From: an uncultured Clostridia bacterium
GTDB taxonomy: Bacteria; Bacillota; Clostridia; TANB77; CAG-508
NCBI GenBank assembly: GCA_934180065.1
Contig: CAKPRA010000005.1
Span: forward strand, 1 to 64,000
Direction: 5' to 3'
DNA length: 64,000 bases
In this document: in pieces, positions 37,314 to 46,325 of the stretch
Layout: each line of letters begins with the position of its first letter
How positions within the stretch are numbered: position 1 is the stretch's first letter
Position numbers and translations under genes: made by a program
Notes under the pieces: generated by a model
The model's database searches: none
The model's input: only the letters and a program-made list of their open reading frames with translations
Told to the model about the DNA's origin: nothing

Positions 37314-38201
37314 ATGAAAGACAAAAGTAAAATAATTTTAGTAGTTGTAATATTATTAGTTGCAGCAGTAATTGTAAGAGTATGTTATGGAATTAAAGAA
37401 GGTAAAAAGAATCCTATAGTAACAATGCAAGTTGCATATCATGATGCAGATGGAAATGAAAAGACAGGAACTATAAAGATGGAATTATATCCAGATGTAG
37501 CTCCAGAATCTGTAGCAAATTTTATAGCTCTTGCTAATAACGGATTTTATGATGGATTAACATTTCATAGAATTGAAAAAGACTTTGTAGTACAAGGTGG
37601 AGATAAGGAGGGAACAGGATCTGGATCAGCTTCTGTTAGTGATTTAGATAAATCTGTTGCTAAAGGTAGTGATAAAGATTATACTTATTCAATTAAAGGT
37701 GAATTTTCTGCAAATGATGTAAATAATACTTTGAAGTTTGGAAAAGGTGTTCTTGGTATGGCTAGATCTGATTATAGTTCATATGGATTAACAACTGAGG
37801 GATATAATTCAGCAAGCTCTCAATTTTTTATAGTAACAACAGATGATAAGTCATCATTAAATAGTTTAAATCAGTATTATGCTTCTTTTGGTAAAGTTAT
37901 TGAAGGATATGAGTTTGTTGAAGAAATAGCATCTGTATATTCAAAAACAGAAGATAGTAATTCTGAGGAAAATAAAACTGAAGATGAGAGCGAATCTAAA
38001 GATGTTCCAAAAATGAATAGTGTTAGAGTTGAAACTTTTGGGGCAAATTATGGTCTTCCAAATAAAATTAATTATGATGAAATTCTTTCAACTGTAAATA
38101 AATATCAGAGCTTATTCAATAATATAAATAGTAATACAAGTACAGATGTAAGTACTAATACAAGTGCTGAGGCTGATGCTACTGGAAATGCTCAGGAATA
38201 G
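37314..38201 (+). CDS. Membrane-anchored cyclophilin-type peptidyl-prolyl isomerase
   Basis: A 295-residue protein with one N-terminal membrane helix (about 6-25) and a cyclophilin domain outside the membrane: LYPDVAPESVANFIALANNG, GLTFHRI, VQGGDKEGTGSG, and SSQFFIV. An acidic insertion and a Ser/Thr/Asn-rich tail are atypical. It probably folds exported proteins. AGGAAG precedes the ATG and a terminator follows. Confidence 0.9.
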   Translation: MKDKSKIILVVVILLVAAVIVRVCYGIKEGKKNPIVTMQVAYHDADGNEKTGTIKMELYPDVAPESVANFIALANNGFYDGLTFHRIEKDFVVQGGDKEGTGSGSASVSDLDKSVAKGSDKDYTYSIKGEFSANDVNNTLKFGKGVLGMARSDYSSYGLTTEGYNSASSQFFIVTTDDKSSLNSLNQYYASFGKVIEGYEFVEEIASVYSKTEDSNSEENKTEDESESKDVPKMNSVRVETFGANYGLPNKINYDEILSTVNKYQSLFNNINSNTSTDVSTNTSAEADATGNAQE

Positions 38202-38219
38202 GAAATATAATTTGATAAA

Positions 38220-38258
38220 AAGGCGTTATTTTAACTTTGTTAAGGTAATGCTTTTTTT
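38220..38258 (+). terminator. Cyclophilin gene terminator
   Basis: GGCGTTATTTTAA pairs with TTAAGGTAATGC (G-U pairs included) across a CTTTG loop, followed by seven T. Confidence 0.85.
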
Positions 38259-38272
38259 GCGCGACTTTTCAT
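38259..38272 (+). repeat. Dispersed structured element, 3'-end relic
   Basis: GCGCGACTTTTCAT, identical to the 3' core end of copies C and E, begins directly after the terminator T-run and is followed by a full copy 33 bp later. Confidence 0.5.
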
Positions 38273-38304
38273 GAGTTTTTAATTTTGAAAATATAGAATA
38301 GTGA

Positions 38305-38474
38305 GTCCGTGTAATAGATATTATATAAAAAAATTCGAGTCTTGCTGGTCGCCCATACAAAATGGTGTGAGAAAGGAAATGCCCTCGCTTAAGTTTGGGA
38401 ATATGAGGATATTAACTAAAAGCTCCCAAACTGCGCGACTTTTCATTTTTTTATATAATATCTATTACACTGGT
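38305..38474 (+). repeat. Dispersed structured element, copy E
   Basis: Full copy of the GTGTAATA stem subtype. The 5' arm GTGTAATAGATATTATAT pairs with the 3' arm ATATAATATCTATTACAC. Compared with copy C, a T-A pair has become G-C on both arms, a compensatory change. The internal helix AGTTTGGGA/TCCCAAACT is the longest of all copies. Confidence 0.87.
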
Positions 38475-38618
38475 GCTCTGCTATATTATGGAAATATAAT
38501 TCAGTAATTTTCCTTTAAAAATACTAATGAAAAAAACGAGATTTTTGATATTTAGAGGAAAAAATAATTGCTAATATAAAAATTTATATTAGAAGAAAAG
38601 TATAAATTAAAAATAGAA

Positions 38619-38645
38619 TCCCCCGCATGAAAAACATGCGGGGGA
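38619..38645 (-). terminator. GC-rich terminator hairpin
   Basis: TCCCCCGCATG pairs with CATGCGGGGGA across five A. It lies 9 bp beyond the stop of the minus-strand foreign gene. Its G+C richness contrasts with every other terminator here. Confidence 0.8.
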
Positions 38646-38653
38646 AAAAAGAT

Positions 38654-39004
38654 TTAGTAGCGACGTGCAGCACGACTCATTTTTTCGGCAGCTTCATCGT
38701 TAATTGAGGCAGCACGACTCATTTTGTCAGCAGCTTCATAGTTAATAGATGAAGCACGCTTCATCTGCTCTGCAACATCCGAATTAGATTCGGCAATGAG
38801 GTGGTTTTTTGAAGTAATCTGTTCTACGCGTTCGATGAATGCGTTGAGTGTGCGGTGCAGTGGATGGACTCTTGTTTCATGTGTAAGCGGAATGTCTTCT
38901 TCGAATATTCCGCTTAGCATTGCGGTTAAGCTGTTGAGAGCACGAGTGTGTGCTTCAAGGGCTTCTGAGTGTCTGTCCAGTGCCATTTTTTCTTCGCTAG
39001 TCAT
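38654..39004 (-). CDS. Heptad-repeat small protein of foreign composition
   Basis: A 116-residue protein starting at ATG 39004 after GGAGGT. The C-terminal third has 14-residue repeats (SSINYEAADKMSRAA, SINDEAAEKMSRAA), probably an alpha-helical coiled coil. Codon use is far less AT-biased than the neighbours (CTG, GCG, CGC, GTC are common), which suggests recent transfer. Not recognised. It has its own GC-rich terminator and is divergent from tetR. Confidence 0.75.
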   Translation of the reverse strand: MTSEEKMALDRHSEALEAHTRALNSLTAMLSGIFEEDIPLTHETRVHPLHRTLNAFIERVEQITSKNHLIAESNSDVAEQMKRASSINYEAADKMSRAASINDEAAEKMSRAARRY

Positions 39005-39160
39005 AAGGTGTTACCTCCAATAAAAATATTTATTGAACTTGGGCGAAATCCTAATATCATAGTTCGTTCAGATATAGGATGTTAGGGCGTATTCCCTTAT
39101 AAAAATAATTATAACACATTTTATGTTAATTTGCAAGTCAATGAATATAATTTATAGTAC

Positions 39161-39216
39161 TTGACATTTTTGTAAATAAATGGTATACTAATAAACAGTT
39201 TGAGTATACTAGTATA
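39161..39216 (+). promoter_or_regulatory. tetR-yhgE promoter with palindromic operator
   Basis: TTGACA at 39161-39166, a 17-bp spacer and TATACT at 39184-39189. Just downstream, TATACTAGTATA (39205-39216) is a perfect palindrome, suitable for autoregulation by the TetR protein encoded next. Confidence 0.75.
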
Positions 39217-39233
39217 GAGAAAGGATATGTACT

Positions 39234-39818
39234 ATGAAGGAAAAGCAAATTTTAAAAGCTGCCAAAAAATTAATTTCAAAGTATGGTTTTAAAAAAGTTT
39301 CTATGGATGAAATTGCAACAGAAGCACAGGTTACTAAGAAAACAGTTTATTCTTATTTTTCGAGTAAAGAAGATCTTTTGAAAAGACTTATTAAAGATGA
39401 GCTATATAATATGAAAAAAGATTTGGAGTCTTTGGAAAAAGAAACAGGTGATTTTTTTGAGAGTATACATAAAGGAATTTTCAAATTATTAAAATTTAGA
39501 AGAAAAAACAATTTATTTAAAATTTTGTTTGAAGAGTCCGAAGTTTTGAAAAATTCACAATTGAAGGAAAATTTGAATATTATTGAGGATGACATAAAAA
39601 ATTATATTAAAATCAGACTTGAAGATGCTAAAGATAAAGGTTATATAATCGTTCCAAACACAGATATAATGGCTTTTTTAATATATAAAATGTATATTGC
39701 TTTGATGATTGAATGGAATGATTCATATAAAAAATTAAATGAAGAAGAAATTGCTGATAATATTTTGCAAGTTTTAAGAAATGGAATAGAAAGAAAGGAA
39801 GTTGGATTAAATGACTAA
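39234..39818 (+). CDS. TetR family transcriptional regulator
   Basis: A 194-residue regulator with an N-terminal helix-turn-helix: LISKYGFKKVSMDEIATEA, then VTKKTVYSYFSSKEDLLKRL. The ligand-binding domain is unremarkable. It overlaps the YhgE/Pip gene by 8 bp, so it very likely controls it and itself through the palindrome after the promoter. GAAAGGA precedes the ATG. Confidence 0.9.
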   Translation: MKEKQILKAAKKLISKYGFKKVSMDEIATEAQVTKKTVYSYFSSKEDLLKRLIKDELYNMKKDLESLEKETGDFFESIHKGIFKLLKFRRKNNLFKILFEESEVLKNSQLKENLNIIEDDIKNYIKIRLEDAKDKGYIIVPNTDIMAFLIYKMYIALMIEWNDSYKKLNEEEIADNILQVLRNGIERKEVGLND

Positions 39819-41988
39819 AAAATTACAAGATAAAAAAGTTTTTAAATTTATAGTTTTTGCAGTAGTTTTATTAATACCTGTAATTTATAGTTTCTTTTAT
39901 TTAAAATCATATTGGGATCCATATGGACATTTAAGTGATCTTAAAGTTGGAATTGTAAATTTAGATAATGGAAATGGGGAAGAAAATAGAGGAAATGAAC
40001 TTGTGAAGGAGCTTAAAGAATCAGGTACTTTGAATTTTGTTGACTGCCCTGCTGATGAAGCAAATAAAGGTTTAGGAAATGATGAATATTATGCAGTTAT
40101 TACTATTCCTTCAAACTTTACTGAAACACTAAATAGTGCTTCTACAGAAGATAAACAGATCTCTACTATAACATATACTCCTAATAAAAGAAAAAATTAT
40201 CTAGCATCTCAAATTTTAAATACTGCATTAAAAACAGTTGAAATAAATTTACAGGGAAAAGTAAGTAGAGAGGTAACTGCTACTTTGTCTGATAACTTGA
40301 AAGAAGTTCCAGATAGTCTGGAAAAAATGGCTGATGGTGCAGATAAATTAAATAATGGTGCCACTGATTTGACAAATGGAATTCAAACATTAAGTGATGG
40401 TATAAATACCTTAGATACAAAGTATTCAGAATTTGATAATGGTGTTAATTCTGCATATGAAGGAAGTAAGACTTTAGCTAATGGGACTTCACAGGTAAGC
40501 TCTGGAATTAGTGATTTAAAATCAGGTGCGAGCAAATTAAATGATGGAGTTTCTGAGATAAATACAGCTTTAAATAATGCTGATTTAAGTAAGATTGGTG
40601 AGTTAACATCTGGTATTGCTAAATTAAATAATGGTGTTAATAAAAAAGATGGATTGAAAAATGGAATAAATGCTTATGTTACAGGAAGTGAGTCTATTGC
40701 AAATGGTGTAATTAGTTTAGATCAAACATTAGATTCAGAAATAGCAAAATATACTAATATATATGTGAGCTCTACAGATCCTACAACAAAAATGCAAGCT
40801 GGTGCTGCATTACAGGCTTTGAAATCTGTTAAATCTGGAATTAATGATACAAGTAAAGGAAAGAGCTTGGTTGGTGGATCTAAAGAGCTAACAGCTACAG
40901 ATAGTAAGACAAAGTTAACTTCTGGTGGAGCTTTGAAAGCTGGTATAAATGAGGTTAGTGCTGGTACTGAAGAATTGAATAATGCAACAGGTGATATCAA
41001 GAATCTTGGTTCAAGTATTAATGAGTTGAAAGTAAATTTACAAAAGGTTCAAGCTGGAACTACTAGTTTAACAGCAGGAATGTCTGATTTACAAAATGGA
41101 AATGCTAAAGTTAAAGTTGGTGCTGAGCAATTAACATCTGGTTTGGAAACATTAAATGAGAGTTCAACATCAGTTAAAAATGCTTTAACTCAATTGAACA
41201 ATGGATCTCAAACAGCTTTAGGTGGAAGTAAAAAGCTACAAGATGGAACTGAGAAATTTAAAAATGAAATTAATGAAGGTTTAAATTCTGCTAAAGATGA
41301 AATTAAAAAGTTGGATAATTTGGATAGTTATGTAGAAGATCCAATAAAGATTGAGGAGCAATCTTATGGTGAAGTTGATTCATATGGCGTTGCTTTTGCA
41401 CCTTTATTTATATCTATAGGTTTATGGGTTGGTGCTTTAATGTGCTATGTAGTACTATATTATGATCAAAGACATAGATTTGGAATTTTGGATCATGACA
41501 CTAAAAAAAGCAAAATTTTACAAGATATTGTTTATTTAGCAATAGGTGCTGTTGATGGTATCTTAACAGGTTTAATTTTAAAAGCTGGATTAGGATTTAG
41601 TGTAAATAATATGATGGTTTATTTAGGTGAATGTATGCTTGCAGGTCTTGTTTTTATGTCTGTAATTCAATTTTTAATAAGAAACTTTGGGGATATTGGA
41701 AAATTCTTAGCTTTAATAATTTTAGTTTTACAATTAGCAGCATCAGGAGGAACTTTCCCAGTTGAAACAATTGATAATGGTTTCAAAGGATTTACAAGCT
41801 TATTACCAATGACATATACAATTAGGGCTTTTAGAGATGTTTTAATTAATACAGATAATAGTTTAATTGCTAAAAATACATGGATTTTGGTTGGAATATT
41901 TGTTGTTCTAAATATTTTAAGTATTATTATTGAAATTATTAAATCTATGATAATAAATAAAAGAAGTAAAACATCAAGTGATTCTTAA
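39811..41988 (+). CDS. YhgE/Pip family membrane protein
   Basis: A 725-residue protein with one N-terminal membrane helix (about 12-30), the YhgE/Pip N-terminal domain (LSDLKVGIVNLDNG), a long extracellular stalk of heptad-like LxNGxxxLxxG repeats (about 165-510) and five or six C-terminal ABC-2-like membrane helices. The family includes phage-infection-related protein Pip; the transport substrate is unknown. It is coupled to the upstream tetR gene. TetR control suggests induction by a toxic small molecule. Confidence 0.88.
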   Translation: MTKKLQDKKVFKFIVFAVVLLIPVIYSFFYLKSYWDPYGHLSDLKVGIVNLDNGNGEENRGNELVKELKESGTLNFVDCPADEANKGLGNDEYYAVITIPSNFTETLNSASTEDKQISTITYTPNKRKNYLASQILNTALKTVEINLQGKVSREVTATLSDNLKEVPDSLEKMADGADKLNNGATDLTNGIQTLSDGINTLDTKYSEFDNGVNSAYEGSKTLANGTSQVSSGISDLKSGASKLNDGVSEINTALNNADLSKIGELTSGIAKLNNGVNKKDGLKNGINAYVTGSESIANGVISLDQTLDSEIAKYTNIYVSSTDPTTKMQAGAALQALKSVKSGINDTSKGKSLVGGSKELTATDSKTKLTSGGALKAGINEVSAGTEELNNATGDIKNLGSSINELKVNLQKVQAGTTSLTAGMSDLQNGNAKVKVGAEQLTSGLETLNESSTSVKNALTQLNNGSQTALGGSKKLQDGTEKFKNEINEGLNSAKDEIKKLDNLDSYVEDPIKIEEQSYGEVDSYGVAFAPLFISIGLWVGALMCYVVLYYDQRHRFGILDHDTKKSKILQDIVYLAIGAVDGILTGLILKAGLGFSVNNMMVYLGECMLAGLVFMSVIQFLIRNFGDIGKFLALIILVLQLAASGGTFPVETIDNGFKGFTSLLPMTYTIRAFRDVLINTDNSLIAKNTWILVGIFVVLNILSIIIEIIKSMIINKRSKTSSDS

Positions 41989-42136
41989 ATTTAGTGAATA
42001 ATGAATGATAAAAAATTACTATTCACAGTATTATAATTATTAATAGTTGCAGTGTATGTAATATTTAAAAGTTTTGCTCCAATGATGAATATTATATAAT
42101 ACATTTTTCGACATTTTTCGCAAAAAGTGTTGTTAT

Positions 42137-42181
42137 ACCTCCTAAAATATGTTATTATTGTAACATAAAATTTTAGGAGGT
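42137..42181 (+). promoter_or_regulatory. Hairpin sequestering a Shine-Dalgarno sequence
   Basis: ACCTCCTAAAAT (42137-42148) is perfectly complementary to ATTTTAGGAGGT (42170-42181), and inside it ATGTTA pairs with TAACAT (42049 + 100 offset: 42149-42154 with 42161-42166). The 3' arm contains the whole AGGAGGT of the next gene, six bases before its ATG. No T-run follows, so a switch on translation is more likely than termination. Confidence 0.75.
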
Positions 42182-42187
42182 CTGTTT

Positions 42188-42406
42188 ATGGCTAAAAAAG
42201 ACTTTTTGGCTCGGGTGCGTAGCACTGAGCAACATGTCGAAAGAATCAGAAAAACAGCATTAAAGTTTGGCTCTACTGCAGTATCAAGCAAAGTGGTAGG
42301 AGCTAATAACATCGAAACAGTTGCTAACTTTAGCAGAAAAAAAGATAGTACTGATTTTCTGAACTGGCTGACTCGTGGAAAATATGGTGATATCTTCGAG
42401 AATTAA
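42188..42406 (+). CDS. Small basic protein of foreign composition
   Basis: A 72-residue Lys/Arg-rich protein of unknown function; FLARVRSTEQHVERIRKTAL looks helical. It is the only gene here that carries CGG in frame without an apparent frameshift (Arg9), and it also uses CGT, CTG, GAC and ATC unlike the neighbours. Shifting at its CGG would end after 24 codons, so the straight frame is favoured. Translation is guarded by a hairpin over the ribosome-binding site. Probably a recent acquisition. Confidence 0.7.
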   Translation: MAKKDFLARVRSTEQHVERIRKTALKFGSTAVSSKVVGANNIETVANFSRKKDSTDFLNWLTRGKYGDIFEN

Positions 42407-42446
42407 ACTATACCTTTAGTCACGATGGGATTTTTAGGGTGACAAA

Positions 42447-42475
42447 AGAAACTCAAGCATTACGCTTGAGTTTCT
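42447..42475. terminator. Bidirectional terminator
   Basis: AGAAACTCAAGC pairs perfectly with GCTTGAGTTTCT across ATTAC. It lies between the small + strand gene and the convergent tetR gene, and overlaps the tetR stop codon. Confidence 0.8.
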
Positions 42476-43071
42476 AACATATTAATTATACTATTAATAA
42501 CTAAATCAATCATTATATCGTAATTTACATTATTATGTTTATGATAAACTATTTCATGACATAAGTTATCAATTATTCCAATTATAATATGTACCCTTTC
42601 AATCATATGGTTACAATTATATCCGTTATTTTCTAATGTTTGGGCTATTTTTATAGTCATATCCATTTCTCTTTTATGAAAATAAAATGCAACATCCTTA
42701 TCAGAATGAGTCATGGCTGTTATTTCTTCATGCGCGGTTTCAGATAGTTTATGATTTGTTATATATTGATTAATCATATTTCTTATTATTTTTGGAAAAT
42801 CTTTTTTGTCAAATTTCGTTTCTGGAATTTTTAACATTGGATAAAAAATTGCATCTGCATATTTTTCTAATCCACATATAAAAATATCATGTTTATCTTT
42901 AAAATACTGATATACTATTCCTGTTGAAACTCCTGCCTTTTTGGCAATTTGTACTGTATTTATATTGTAAAACCCTTTTGAGCAAATCAAATCAAAACCA
43001 GCCTTTATTATTTTTTCTTTTTTTATTATTGATCTTTTTTGAATTGGCTCCCTAATATCACTTGTTCCCAT
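42460..43071 (-). CDS. TetR family regulator of the adjacent ABC transporter
   Basis: A 203-residue regulator with an N-terminal helix-turn-helix (NTVQIAKKAGVSTGIVYQYFKDKHDIF) and a generic TetR C-terminal domain. ATG 43071 is preferred because GGAGG lies just upstream; the open frame continues to 43137 without a site. It is divergent from an ABC transporter operon, and the gap holds two or three matching palindromes, so repression of both directions is likely. Confidence 0.88.
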   Translation of the reverse strand: MGTSDIREPIQKRSIIKKEKIIKAGFDLICSKGFYNINTVQIAKKAGVSTGIVYQYFKDKHDIFICGLEKYADAIFYPMLKIPETKFDKKDFPKIIRNMINQYITNHKLSETAHEEITAMTHSDKDVAFYFHKREMDMTIKIAQTLENNGYNCNHMIERVHIIIGIIDNLCHEIVYHKHNNVNYDIMIDLVINSIINMLETQA

Positions 43072-43138
43072 AAATAAAACCTCCAGGATGTTATGAAATT
43101 TAAATTTATTATAACATAATAGTAATAAAACAGTCAAG

Positions 43139-43220
43139 AATATGAAAAAGGTTTCATATTATATTGACAATATGAAAAAAATTTCATATAATGTTTGATA
43201 GAATGTGATAAAAATTTCAT
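43139..43220. promoter_or_regulatory. Divergent operator array and ABC promoter
   Basis: A perfect palindrome AATATGAAA-AAGG-TTTCATATT lies at 43139-43160. A second, AATATGAAA-AAAA-TTTCATATA, lies at 43169-43190, between and over the promoter TTGACA (43164-43169), 17-bp spacer and TATAAT (43187-43192). A third, weaker site ends TTTCATATA at about 43222. Centres of the first two are 30 bp apart, three helical turns. They are the likely binding sites of the divergent TetR protein. Confidence 0.85.
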
Positions 43221-43238
43221 ATAATGATAGGAGGATTT

Positions 43239-43949
43239 ATGGAAAAAATAATAGAATTAAAAAATGTAAGTAAGGTTTATAAGGTAGGTGATAATGAGTT
43301 TAAAGCATTAGATAATATAAACCTTTCAATTAATAAAGGTGAGATGGTTGTTATACTTGGACCATCAGGTGCTGGAAAGTCTACTTTATTAAATTTAATA
43401 GGAGGAATGGATAATCCAACTTCAGGAAAATTAATTGTAGATGGTGAAGATATTGATACATATAATGAAAATCAACTTTCTGAATATAGAGCAGAAAATG
43501 TTGGATTTATTTTTCAATTTTATAATATACTTCCAAGTTTAACTGTAAAAGAAAATGTGGATATAGTTAAAGATATTGTAAAAAATCCAATAAGTACTGA
43601 AGAAGCTCTTAAAGGTGTTGGTCTAGAAAGACATGCAAAGAAGTTTCCAAGTCAACTTTCAGGTGGTGAGCAACAAAGAGTTTCAATAGCAAGAGCAATT
43701 GCAAAAAATCCGAAATTATTGCTTTGTGATGAACCAACAGGTGCTCTTGATTCTAAAACAGGTGTTGAAGTTTTAAAACTATTACGTAAACAATGTGATA
43801 GAAATAGTGGAGCCAATACTGTTGTAATTGTTACACATAACAGCTTAATTGCAGAAATTGCAGATACTGTTATTCATGTAAAAAATGGAAAAATTGACAA
43901 AATAAATAGAAATGAAAATCCTAAGAAGATAGAGGAGGTTGTTTGGTAA
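43239..43949 (+). CDS. ABC transporter ATP-binding protein, LolD/MacB type
   Basis: A 236-residue ATPase: Walker A GPSGAGKST (41-49), Q-loop FQFYNILPSL, signature LSGGEQQRVS and Walker B LLLCDEPTGALD. It powers the FtsX-type permease encoded next (1-bp gap). ATG 43239 is five bases after TAGGAGG. It is controlled by the divergent TetR operators. Peptide or antibiotic export is the usual role of such pairs, inferred only. Confidence 0.93.
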   Translation: MEKIIELKNVSKVYKVGDNEFKALDNINLSINKGEMVVILGPSGAGKSTLLNLIGGMDNPTSGKLIVDGEDIDTYNENQLSEYRAENVGFIFQFYNILPSLTVKENVDIVKDIVKNPISTEEALKGVGLERHAKKFPSQLSGGEQQRVSIARAIAKNPKLLLCDEPTGALDSKTGVEVLKLLRKQCDRNSGANTVVIVTHNSLIAEIADTVIHVKNGKIDKINRNENPKKIEEVVW

Positions 43950-43950
43950 T

Positions 43951-46320
43951 ATGTTAAAAAAGAAAATGTTTCGTGATATACGAAAAAATCTATCACAATT
44001 TGTTACTATCTTCTTAATGGTCACAATTGGAGTTATGGCATATGTTGGAATAGAAGCTTATATGTCTGGAATGGAATATACCGCTGATAAATTTTATTCA
44101 GAAAATAATTTGCAAGATTTGAATTTAATGGGAGAAAATTTTACAAAGGAAGATTTGGATAAGATTAAATCAATTGATAATGTTAAAGATGCAGAAAGAA
44201 AGTTATCAGTAACAGGTACAACTGATAATGATAATACATTATTATTAAACTTTATAGAAACTAATAATATTTCTAAGTTTTATGTTGTTGATGGAGATTC
44301 TTTTAAGGAGAATGAATCAGGGGTTTGGATTGATGAGCGTTATGCGAAAAAAAATGACATAAAAGTTGGAGATAAAATATTAGTTAAATATGATAAAATG
44401 AATTTAACAGAAACTGTAAAAGGATTGGTAAATATACCAGATCATGTATATGACGTAAAAGATGAATCTCAATTGTATCCAGATAGAAAAGAATTTGGTT
44501 TTGCATATTTATCAATAAATGAAATACCGGAATCATATATAAAAGAAAAAGCTATGCAAAAAGCAGGAATAAATGATGAACAGATATTTGATCAATATGT
44601 AAAAGATTTCAATTATAAAGATTATTATATATTTAATTATATAATGGTAGATGTAGATAATAAAGATGAAATTAATAAAGTTAAAAATGATATTGAAGAT
44701 AATGTAAAAAATGCTTTGGCAATAATTAATATTGAAGATACTGCTTCTTATAGAACATATCAAGGAGAGATAGATGAAGGTAAAACATATGTTGGAGTAT
44801 TTTCTGGATTATTCTTATTTATTGCGATGCTTTCAGTTATAACAACAATGACAAGAGTAGTAAGTAAACAGAGAGTTCAAATTGGAACTTTGAAAGCATT
44901 AGGATTTAAGAAGTATAAAATACTATTACACTATATAGGATATGGATTTTGGATATCATTATTTGCGTCAGTAGTTGGAATAATAATAGGATATTTTGGA
45001 ATAGGAAAAATATTTATAGCTAAAGAAATGTCTTTCTTTGAAATTCCAAATGGAGCTCCTAAGATTGTTTCATCAAGCTATTTAGTTGCTGTAGGTGTAG
45101 TTTTAGCGGTATCATTTATTACATATTTAACTTGTAAATCTATTTTAAAAGAAAATGCAGCTGAAACATTAAGAAATAAACTTCCAAATGTTAAAGAAAA
45201 ATCAATTAATATAACAACTAAAGGTATTTTTAAAAAAATGGGATTTTCTAGTAAATGGAATTTAAGAGATATCTTAAGAAATAAAATGAGAACATTTATG
45301 GGAATTGCAGGTGTTACTGGTTGTGCAATGTTAATTGTTTGTGCATTGGGAATGTTTGATTCACTTAATAATTTCATAGATTTACAATATGAAAAGATCT
45401 ATAATTTTAATTATAAATTATCACTAAAATCTGATATAACTGAAGAGCAATTAGCTGAGCTTGAAAATAAATATGGTAATTATTCATCTCAAAACTTGGG
45501 AATAGAAATAAAAAAAGGTGATGAAAGAGAATCAAATAATATATTTATATCACAAGCGAAAGATTACATAAGATTTATTGATAATAAAGAGAAAATTATA
45601 GAGCTAAATTCTGATGATGGTGTATATGTAACATACAAGCTAGCTGAATTAAATAACTATAGAATTGGGGATGAAATAACATGGCACATATATGGTGATA
45701 ATACATATTATACTTCTAAGATTGTTGGATTTAATAAAGATCCACAAAATCAAAATGTTACAATGACAAAAAAATATATGGAAAGCTTAGGTCTTACATA
45801 TAAACCGGATTCTTTATATACTAATAATGATTTAAGTAATGTAAAAGAAATTGATAATGTTGAATTAATTCAAGATAAAGTATCTTTAAAAGAAGGTATA
45901 AGTAATATGCTTAATACAATGAAGACTATGCTTATATTAATAATTGGAATTGCTGTTCTTTTAGGAATAATAATTATATATAACTTGGGAATTTTATCTT
46001 ATAGTGAGAAGCAATATCAATTTGCTACTTTGAAGGTACTTGGATTTAAAAGTAAAAGAATTAAGAAAATATTTATTAAGCAAAATAACTGGATTTCAAT
46101 TATATCAATAATTTTCGGTTTACCATTAGGATATTATTTAACAAACTGGTTGTTTAAAAAAGCTATTGAAGAGCACTTCGATATGGGAGCAAGTATAAAT
46201 ACAATAACATATATAATTGCAGCTATTGGAACTTTTGCGGTATCTTATGTTGTTTCAAAACTACTTGCTAGAAAAATAAAAAGTATTGATATGGTATCAA
46301 GTTTAAAAGGTAATGAATAA
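43951..46320 (+). CDS. FtsX-like ABC transporter permease
   Basis: A 789-residue permease with an N-terminal helix, a large extracellular domain, three helices (about 275-395), a second extracellular domain (about 475-650) and three more helices: the double FtsX arrangement. Partner of the preceding ATPase. ATG 43951 with AGAGGAGG upstream. A terminator follows. Confidence 0.9.
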   Translation: MLKKKMFRDIRKNLSQFVTIFLMVTIGVMAYVGIEAYMSGMEYTADKFYSENNLQDLNLMGENFTKEDLDKIKSIDNVKDAERKLSVTGTTDNDNTLLLNFIETNNISKFYVVDGDSFKENESGVWIDERYAKKNDIKVGDKILVKYDKMNLTETVKGLVNIPDHVYDVKDESQLYPDRKEFGFAYLSINEIPESYIKEKAMQKAGINDEQIFDQYVKDFNYKDYYIFNYIMVDVDNKDEINKVKNDIEDNVKNALAIINIEDTASYRTYQGEIDEGKTYVGVFSGLFLFIAMLSVITTMTRVVSKQRVQIGTLKALGFKKYKILLHYIGYGFWISLFASVVGIIIGYFGIGKIFIAKEMSFFEIPNGAPKIVSSSYLVAVGVVLAVSFITYLTCKSILKENAAETLRNKLPNVKEKSINITTKGIFKKMGFSSKWNLRDILRNKMRTFMGIAGVTGCAMLIVCALGMFDSLNNFIDLQYEKIYNFNYKLSLKSDITEEQLAELENKYGNYSSQNLGIEIKKGDERESNNIFISQAKDYIRFIDNKEKIIELNSDDGVYVTYKLAELNNYRIGDEITWHIYGDNTYYTSKIVGFNKDPQNQNVTMTKKYMESLGLTYKPDSLYTNNDLSNVKEIDNVELIQDKVSLKEGISNMLNTMKTMLILIIGIAVLLGIIIIYNLGILSYSEKQYQFATLKVLGFKSKRIKKIFIKQNNWISIISIIFGLPLGYYLTNWLFKKAIEEHFDMGASINTITYIIAAIGTFAVSYVVSKLLARKIKSIDMVSSLKGNE

Positions 46321-46325
46321 ATAGA

